DNA of 10,613 bases from Candidatus Nitrotoga sp. CP45 (GTDB lineage Bacteria > Bacteroidota > Bacteroidia > Flavobacteriales > Flavobacteriaceae), in contig CALQCV020000045.1 of NCBI GenBank assembly GCA_943329165.2, positions 1-10,613 of the forward strand, read 5' to 3'. A program made the position numbers and the translations under genes. A model generated the notes under the pieces. That model was given only the letters and a program-made list of their open reading frames with translations. It did no database searches and was not told the DNA's origin. Position 1 is the stretch's first letter. Each line of letters opens with the position of its first letter. Positions 5,735-10,613 of this stretch are shown piece by piece.

Positions 5735-7413
5735 TGGAATTAAATAAATATAGTAAAACGGTAACTCAAGATCCAACACAACCTGCAGCTCAAGCGATGT
5801 TGTATGGGATTGGCTTGAATGATACTCAATTGGCTCAGCCATTTATTGGAATCGCATCAATGGGTTATGATGGAAATACGTGTAATATGCACCTCAATCA
5901 TTTGGCTTCTTATATCAAAGTAGAAGTAAATGAAAATGAAATGGTCGGATTGATATTTAATACTATCGGAATTAGCGACGGTATCACTAACGGAACAGAT
6001 GGAATGCGTTATTCCTTAGTAAGTCGCGAAGTCATTGCAGATAGTATTGAAAGTGTGGTTGCAGGACATTATTATGACGGTGTAATTGCAGTTCCGGGTT
6101 GTGACAAAAATATGCCGGGAGCTATTATTGCAATGGGAAGATTAAATAGGCCATCAATTATGGTATATGGCGGAACCATTGCTCCGGGAAAATACCAAGG
6201 AAAAGATTTAAACATCGTTTCAGCCTTCGAAGCTTTAGGTGAAAAAATAGCCGGAAAAATATCTGAAGAAGAATTTAGAGGAATTATCAAAAATTCTTGT
6301 CCAGGAGCTGGCGCTTGTGGCGGAATGTATACTGCAAATACAATGGCTATCGCAATCGAAGCTCTCGGAATGAGTTTGCCTTATTCGAGCTCTAACCCTG
6401 CAGTAAGTATTGAAAAAATTGAAGAGTGTAAGCAAACTGCTCATTATATAAAAGTACTATTAGAAAAAAATATTTGTCCCAAAGACATCATGACATTTGC
6501 AGCTTTTGAGAATGCAATCACCACTTTAATTGCACTTGGCGGAAGTACAAATGCGGTGTTACATATTATCGCCATGGCAAAAAGTGTGGGCGTTAAAATT
6601 ACGCAGGACGATTTTCAAAGAATCAGCAATACCACGCCATTGATAGCGGATTTCAAACCGGGTGGAAATTACTTAATGCAAAATCTCCACGAAAAAGGAG
6701 GCGTTCCAATGGTTTTAAAATATTTGTTGAGCAAAGGAATGCTTCACGGAAATTGCATCACCGTTACTGGAAAAACATTGGCTGAAAATTTAGAAAATGT
6801 TGTAGAAATTGATTTTGAAAATCAAAATATAATTCGCACTATCGAAAATCCGATTAAAGAAACTGGGCATCTTCAAATCTTATATGGAAATCTCGCAACC
6901 AAAGGCTCTGTGGCAAAAATTACAGGTAAAGAAGGAGAAAAATTCATCGGTCCAGCCAAAGTTTTTGATGGCGAAAAAGAACTTATTCAAGGTATAGAAG
7001 ATAAAAAAATTCAACCAGGAGATGTAATTGTCATTCGATATGTTGGCCCAAAAGGAGGTCCTGGAATGCCCGAAATGCTTAAACCAACATCTGCAATTAT
7101 TGGTGCAGGTTTAGGAAAAAGTGTTGCGTTAATTACCGACGGAAGATTTAGCGGTGGAACCCACGGATTTGTAGTCGGTCATATAACGCCGGAAGCTTTC
7201 GATGGCGGAAATATTGCACTCGTTAACGATGGCGATATAATCGAACTTGATGCAGTTTCTAACGCTATTAATTTAAAAGTTTCCGATGCTGAGTTGGAAG
7301 AAAGAAGAAAAAAACTACTCATTCCAGCTTTAAAAGTTACAAACGGAGTACTTTATAAATATGTAAAATTGGTTAAAGATGCTTCTGAAGGTTGTGTTAC
7401 TGATGAAGATTAA
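5734..7413 (+). CDS. ilvD: Dihydroxy-acid dehydratase
   Basis: This Fe-S enzyme dehydrates 2,3-dihydroxy-isovalerate and 2,3-dihydroxy-3-methylvalerate to the 2-oxo acid precursors of Val/Leu and Ile. It has 559 residues, the usual size. Cluster cysteines are C50 ([10 protein letters not shown]), C123 (PGCDKNMPG, with D124 and K125 for the Mg site) and C195 ([17 protein letters not shown]). The catalytic serine is S473 in [12 protein letters not shown]. Cluster type ([2Fe-2S] or [4Fe-4S]) cannot be judged from these motifs. EDD/IlvD-family sugar-acid dehydratases share the fold, but the ilv neighbours settle the role. The start codon is fixed by the 1-nt overlap with ilvE. Confidence 0.96.
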   Translation: MELNKYSKTVTQDPTQPAAQAMLYGIGLNDTQLAQPFIGIASMGYDGNTCNMHLNHLASYIKVEVNENEMVGLIFNTIGISDGITNGTDGMRYSLVSREVIADSIESVVAGHYYDGVIAVPGCDKNMPGAIIAMGRLNRPSIMVYGGTIAPGKYQGKDLNIVSAFEALGEKIAGKISEEEFRGIIKNSCPGAGACGGMYTANTMAIAIEALGMSLPYSSSNPAVSIEKIEECKQTAHYIKVLLEKNICPKDIMTFAAFENAITTLIALGGSTNAVLHIIAMAKSVGVKITQDDFQRISNTTPLIADFKPGGNYLMQNLHEKGGVPMVLKYLLSKGMLHGNCITVTGKTLAENLENVVEIDFENQNIIRTIENPIKETGHLQILYGNLATKGSVAKITGKEGEKFIGPAKVFDGEKELIQGIEDKKIQPGDVIVIRYVGPKGGPGMPEMLKPTSAIIGAGLGKSVALITDGRFSGGTHGFVVGHITPEAFDGGNIALVNDGDIIELDAVSNAINLKVSDAELEERRKKLLIPALKVTNGVLYKYVKLVKDASEGCVTDED

Positions 7414-7425
7414 ACTTATAGATTT

Positions 7426-7451
7426 CCTAAAAGGTTTCAAAACCTTGTAGG
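7426..7451. repeat. Imperfect palindrome between ilvD and ilvB
   Basis: CCTA (7426-7429) + AAGGTT (7431-7436), loop TCAA, AACCTT (7441-7446) + TAGG (7448-7451) form a 10-bp stem with one A/G mismatch. An A-run follows on the plus strand instead of a T-run, so it is not a plus-strand terminator. It fills nearly half of the 58-nt ilvD-ilvB gap. It may be an mRNA processing or stability hairpin, or a REP-like dispersed repeat. Confidence 0.6.
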
Positions 7452-7471
7452 TATAAAAAAATAGAAATACT

Positions 7472-9220
7472 ATGAAAACATTAGAATTAGATAAAATCGA
7501 AAAAGCGGGAAGACAACCTATTTCTACCACAGGAAGTTTGGCAGTAATTGATGCTTTATTATCTGAAAGTGTAACTACTATTTTTGGTTATCCCGGAGGA
7601 GCAATTATGCCAATTTATGATGCTCTTTTTGACTTTAAAGAAAAGTTAAATCACATTTTGGTTCGCCACGAGCAAGGTGCTATTCATGCTGCACAAGGTT
7701 ATGCGAGAGTTAGCGGAAAAACGGGCGTTGTATTTGCTACAAGCGGTCCGGGAGCAACAAACTTGGTCACAGGTTTGGCAGATGCTTTGATAGATTCCAC
7801 TCCGTTGGTTTGTATTACGGGTCAGGTTTTTGCTCATTTATTGGGAACTGATGCCTTTCAGGAAACAGATATAATTAACATTACAACTCCAATTACAAAA
7901 TGGAATTATCAAATTACGGATGCTACTGAAATTCCTGAAGTACTTGCGAAAGCATTCTACATTGCGAAAAGTGGTCGTCCCGGACCAGTTTTAATTGACA
8001 TCACGAAGAATGCTCAATTGCAATTATTCGATTATATTGGGTACAGATCATGTATTCATGTTAGAAGTTACAGACCAAATCCTATTGTCAGAACAGAATA
8101 TGTGGAACAAGCGGCAAAATTAATCAATGAGGCTAAAAAACCATTTGTAATATTTGGTCAAGGAATCATTTTAGGAAATGCTGAAAAGGAGTTTCAAAAT
8201 TTTATTGAAAAGGGAAATTTACCAGCAGCTTGGACAATTATGGGAATGAGCGCAGTTCCAACGGATCATCCGTTAGGAGTTGGAATGTTGGGAATGCACG
8301 GTAATTATGGTCCTAATTTTTTAACAAATGAATGTGATGTTTTAATTGCTATCGGAATGCGATTTGATGATCGTGTAACAGGGAGATTAGATAAGTATGC
8401 CAAACAAGCAAAAGTTATTCACCTAGATATTGACCCTGCCGAAATTGATAAAAATGTACAAACTGCAGTTTCTATTTGGGGCGATTGCAAAGAAACCTTG
8501 CCTTTGCTTACAAATTTAATTGAAAATAAACCACGCCCAGAATGGTTTCAAGAATTTGAAATTAAAAGAGAAAAAGAAACCACAATGGTAATAGAGAAAG
8601 AACTGAATCCAACCGTAGGTGGTTTAACAATGGGCGAAGTGATAAACGTGCTTAATGAACTAACTAATGGTGAAGCCGTAATTGTAACCGATGTTGGACA
8701 GCATCAAATGGTGGCATGTCGTTATGCAAAGCAAAATAAAACCCGAAGTAATATTACAAGCGGTGGTTTAGGTACAATGGGATTTGCACTTCCAGCTGCA
8801 ATTGGAGCAAAAATTGGAGCGCCAGAACGTCAAGTTGTTGCTATAATGGGAGATGGCGGAGCGCAAATGAACCTACAGGAATTGGGAACAATAATGCAGT
8901 TTCAAACAAACGTAAAAATCTTAATTCTGAATAATAGCTACCTTGGAATGGTGCGCCAATGGCAAGAACTGTTTCATGAAAAACGCTATTCGTTTACCGA
9001 TATTCAAAGTCCTAATTTCGTTCAAGTAGCGAAAGCCTACAATATTGACGGAAGACAAATTTCGAAACGGGAAGAACTTCGGGAAGGTTTGAAACAAATG
9101 TTGGATAATCCGAGTTCGTTTCTTTTGGAAGTTGCCGTGCTTCATGAAGACAATGTTTTCCCAATGGTTCCGCAAGGAAAAGGAGTTGCCGAAATCGTTT
9201 TGAGCAAAGAAGAAATTTAA
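7472..9220 (+). CDS. ilvB: Acetolactate (acetohydroxyacid) synthase, catalytic subunit
   Basis: This ThDP-dependent enzyme condenses pyruvate with pyruvate or 2-oxobutyrate into acetolactate or acetohydroxybutyrate, the first shared step of Val/Leu and Ile synthesis. At 582 residues it is a full-length large subunit. Domains in order: the N-terminal PYR domain with FGYPGGAIMPIYDAL (38-52) and catalytic Glu67 in VRHEQGAIHAAQGYAR; the middle FAD-binding-type domain; and the C-terminal PP domain with the ThDP motif GDGGAQMN (460-467) through NNSYLGMVRQWQ (487-498). The last motif and the FAD-type middle domain separate it from catabolic AlsS, as does the adjacent regulatory gene. It lies 10 nt before ilvN, so the two subunits are likely co-translated. 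Confidence 0.95.
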   Translation: MKTLELDKIEKAGRQPISTTGSLAVIDALLSESVTTIFGYPGGAIMPIYDALFDFKEKLNHILVRHEQGAIHAAQGYARVSGKTGVVFATSGPGATNLVTGLADALIDSTPLVCITGQVFAHLLGTDAFQETDIINITTPITKWNYQITDATEIPEVLAKAFYIAKSGRPGPVLIDITKNAQLQLFDYIGYRSCIHVRSYRPNPIVRTEYVEQAAKLINEAKKPFVIFGQGIILGNAEKEFQNFIEKGNLPAAWTIMGMSAVPTDHPLGVGMLGMHGNYGPNFLTNECDVLIAIGMRFDDRVTGRLDKYAKQAKVIHLDIDPAEIDKNVQTAVSIWGDCKETLPLLTNLIENKPRPEWFQEFEIKREKETTMVIEKELNPTVGGLTMGEVINVLNELTNGEAVIVTDVGQHQMVACRYAKQNKTRSNITSGGLGTMGFALPAAIGAKIGAPERQVVAIMGDGGAQMNLQELGTIMQFQTNVKILILNNSYLGMVRQWQELFHEKRYSFTDIQSPNFVQVAKAYNIDGRQISKREELREGLKQMLDNPSSFLLEVAVLHEDNVFPMVPQGKGVAEIVLSKEEI

Positions 9221-9230
9221 AAATTGTATT

Positions 9231-9818
9231 ATGAAACAGGAATTCACATTAACCGTTTACACCGAAAATCAGGTTGGGTTGCTCAATAAAATAGCTATTA
9301 TTTTTTCAAGAAGAAAAATAAGCTTGGACAGTTTCAATTCTTCACCAAGCGAAATTGAAAACATCTACCGATTTACAATTGTAATCAGAGAAACAGAAAC
9401 TGTAGTTAAAAATATTGTTCGTCAATTGGAAAAAAATGTTGAAGTTTTCAAAGTTTTTTACAATACCAATGATGAAATTATTTGGCAACAAATAGCTCTC
9501 TATAAAGTTCCGACATCCGTTATAATGAAAGAGGTAAAGGTTGAGCGTTTACTCAGAGAGTTTGGAGCAAGAGCCGTAGTAATCCGGGATGATTATACCG
9601 TTTTTGAAACTACAGGTCAAGACGATGAAGTAGATAATTTGTTAACCGAATTGTCAAAATACAGTTTGATCGAATTTGTCAAAAGCTCTCGAATTGCTAT
9701 TATAAAATCTAGTGAAGGTATTCACAAAAAAGTCTTGGATATGGAGAAAAATGACCCTACTAACAAACCAATAAACAACGAATATTTGAATCATAAGAGT
9801 ATGATTTTCGAAATGTAA
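9231..9818 (+). CDS. ilvN: Acetolactate synthase, regulatory subunit
   Basis: This 195-residue ACT-domain protein should activate IlvB and confer feedback inhibition by valine. The N-terminal ACT domain spans about 5-78 (TLTVYTENQVGLLNKIAIIF at its start). A second ACT-like domain follows (about 90-165, with VERLLREFGARAVVIRDDYTVFETTG). A polar C-terminal tail of about 30 residues (KNDPTNKPINNEYLNHKSMI) extends past it. The ligand-loop glycine of the family is present (Gly16 in ENQVGLL). The segment that usually reads INIES reads ISLDS here (30-34), with Ser at the place equivalent to Asn29 of E. coli IlvH by my alignment. Effector response could differ. The gene is preceded by a 10-nt gap after ilvB and is 67 nt from ilvC. 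Confidence 0.92.
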   Translation: MKQEFTLTVYTENQVGLLNKIAIIFSRRKISLDSFNSSPSEIENIYRFTIVIRETETVVKNIVRQLEKNVEVFKVFYNTNDEIIWQQIALYKVPTSVIMKEVKVERLLREFGARAVVIRDDYTVFETTGQDDEVDNLLTELSKYSLIEFVKSSRIAIIKSSEGIHKKVLDMEKNDPTNKPINNEYLNHKSMIFEM

Positions 9819-9885
9819 ATTTTCAATGGCAATATAAATTGCAAAATTCAATATCAGTAAAAGCAAAAATTTAAAAAAAGATACA

Positions 9886-10613
9886 ATGTCAAATTATTTC
9901 AATTCACTTCCTCATCGTTTAAAAGTTCAGGAATTAGGAAAATGTGATTTTATGCAAAGCAGCGAATTTGCAAATGGAGTTTCAAAATTAAAAGGCAAAA
10001 AAATAGTCATAATTGGCTGTGGCGCGCAAGGTTTGGCACAAGGTCAAAATCTTCGTGATAGTGGACTTCAAGTTGCTTACGCTTTGCGTCAAGAAGCTAT
10101 TGACAACAAAAGAGCTTCTTATGTTAATGCTACCGAAAACGGATTTGAAGTGGGAACTTTTGAAGATATTATTCCAACTGCCGATTTGGTTTCCAATTTA
10201 GCACCGGATAAACAGCACACTCCGGTTGTCAATAAAATTGTGCCGTTGATGAAGCATGGTGCCTGTTTATCCTATTCACATGGTTTTAATATTGTCGAAG
10301 AAGGAACGCAAATACGTAAAGATATAACTGTTATCATGATAGCTCCAAAATCGCCTGCATCAGAAGTACGCGCCGAATATTTACGCGGTTTTGGTGTGCC
10401 AACATTAATTGCGGTGCATTCGGATAACGATCCAAATGGTGATGGTTTGGAAATTGCAAAAGCCTATTGCGTTGGAACTGGCGGACATAAAGCAGGTGTT
10501 TTATTATCATCGTTTGTTGCTGAAGTAAAATCGGATTTGATGGGAGAACAAACCATTCTTTGTGGCTTGCTACAAACAGGTTCGATTTTAAGTTTTAACA
10601 AAATGACAGAAAA
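9886..10613 (+). CDS. ilvC: Ketol-acid reductoisomerase, class II, 5' part
   Basis: This is an NADPH- and Mg-dependent enzyme that isomerises and reduces acetolactate/acetohydroxybutyrate to dihydroxy acids, the IlvD substrates. The frame is open from ATG 9886 to the window end (242 codons). Numbering matches E. coli IlvC almost exactly: Rossmann GCGAQG (44-49), NADPH-phosphate contacts R68, R76 and S78, His132 in SYSHGFN, Lys155 in APK, and metal ligands Asp217 and Glu221 in [10 protein letters not shown]. This class II (long, about 490 residues) type is usual for Bacteroidota; the second half is beyond the edge. Position 156-159 reads SPAS where the E. coli enzyme has CPGT, a mild change. 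It is the last visible gene of the operon. Confidence 0.94.
   Translation, partial: MSNYFNSLPHRLKVQELGKCDFMQSSEFANGVSKLKGKKIVIIGCGAQGLAQGQNLRDSGLQVAYALRQEAIDNKRASYVNATENGFEVGTFEDIIPTADLVSNLAPDKQHTPVVNKIVPLMKHGACLSYSHGFNIVEEGTQIRKDITVIMIAPKSPASEVRAEYLRGFGVPTLIAVHSDNDPNGDGLEIAKAYCVGTGGHKAGVLLSSFVAEVKSDLMGEQTILCGLLQTGSILSFNKMTE

Noticed and set aside
8921..9247. A 108-codon minus-strand open frame across the ilvB/ilvN junction.
   Set aside because: It overlaps two clear genes, is rich in Phe/Asn/Ile as expected from antisense AT-rich DNA, and has no motif or promoter of its own.
9819..9885. A separate promoter for ilvC in the 67-nt gap, with the small inverted repeat GCAAT/ATTGC (9831-9844).
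   Set aside because: No exact TAnnTTTG or TTG pair at proper spacing is present, and a 5-bp stem is too short to support any call. Co-transcription with ilvN is simpler.
10013..10201. A 62-codon plus-strand open frame near the right end.
   Set aside because: It lies out of frame inside ilvC, whose NADPH and active-site residues are all readable in the main frame.

Overview
The window looks like chromosomal DNA from a Flavobacterium-like member of the Bacteroidota. It is AT-rich, most genes have A-rich leaders instead of a clear Shine-Dalgarno sequence, and several intergenic regions carry the Bacteroidota promoter signature (TTG, spacer, TAnnTTTG). The protein families (GLMU-like nucleotidyltransferase, MtaB, class II IlvC, 'NQVGLL'-type IlvN) fit the same group. 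This assignment rests on recalled family features, not on a database search.

The left part (1-4421) holds ordinary, loosely connected genes. First is the 3' end of a sugar nucleotidyltransferase/acyltransferase, closed by a strong terminator. Then comes mtaB (tRNA methylthiotransferase), which converges on a small minus-strand acetyltransferase-like gene. Divergent from that lies a small alpha/beta-hydrolase gene, followed by a secreted lytic transglycosylase.

The right part (4422 to the end) is a branched-chain amino acid operon: ilvE-ilvD-ilvB-ilvN-ilvC, with ilvC cut by the window edge. IlvBN makes the acetohydroxy acids, IlvC reduces and isomerises them, IlvD dehydrates them to 2-oxo acids, and IlvE aminates these to Val, Ile and Leu. 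Spacing is tight (ilvE/ilvD overlap by 1 nt, ilvB/ilvN are 10 nt apart).

The most interesting stretch is the 425-bp 'empty' region before ilvE. It contains a near-perfect promoter (4537-4565), then two successive attenuation modules. Each has a short leader ORF packed with Ile/Val codons (24 codons at 4588-4662; 16 codons at 4714-4764), followed by a rho-independent terminator (4672-4704; 4792-4827). In each, the terminator's 5' arm can instead pair with RNA at the end of the leader ORF. Module 1 also has an 8-bp pairing able to block that antiterminator. This reads as a tandem, in-series, ribosome-mediated attenuator for branched-chain amino acids, possibly from duplication of one module. 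I found it by reading the sequence; no folding energies were calculated.

Three short inverted repeats (866-906, 961-980, 7426-7451) may belong to dispersed repeat families of the genome. No tRNA, rRNA, CRISPR array, insertion sequence or prophage gene was seen.
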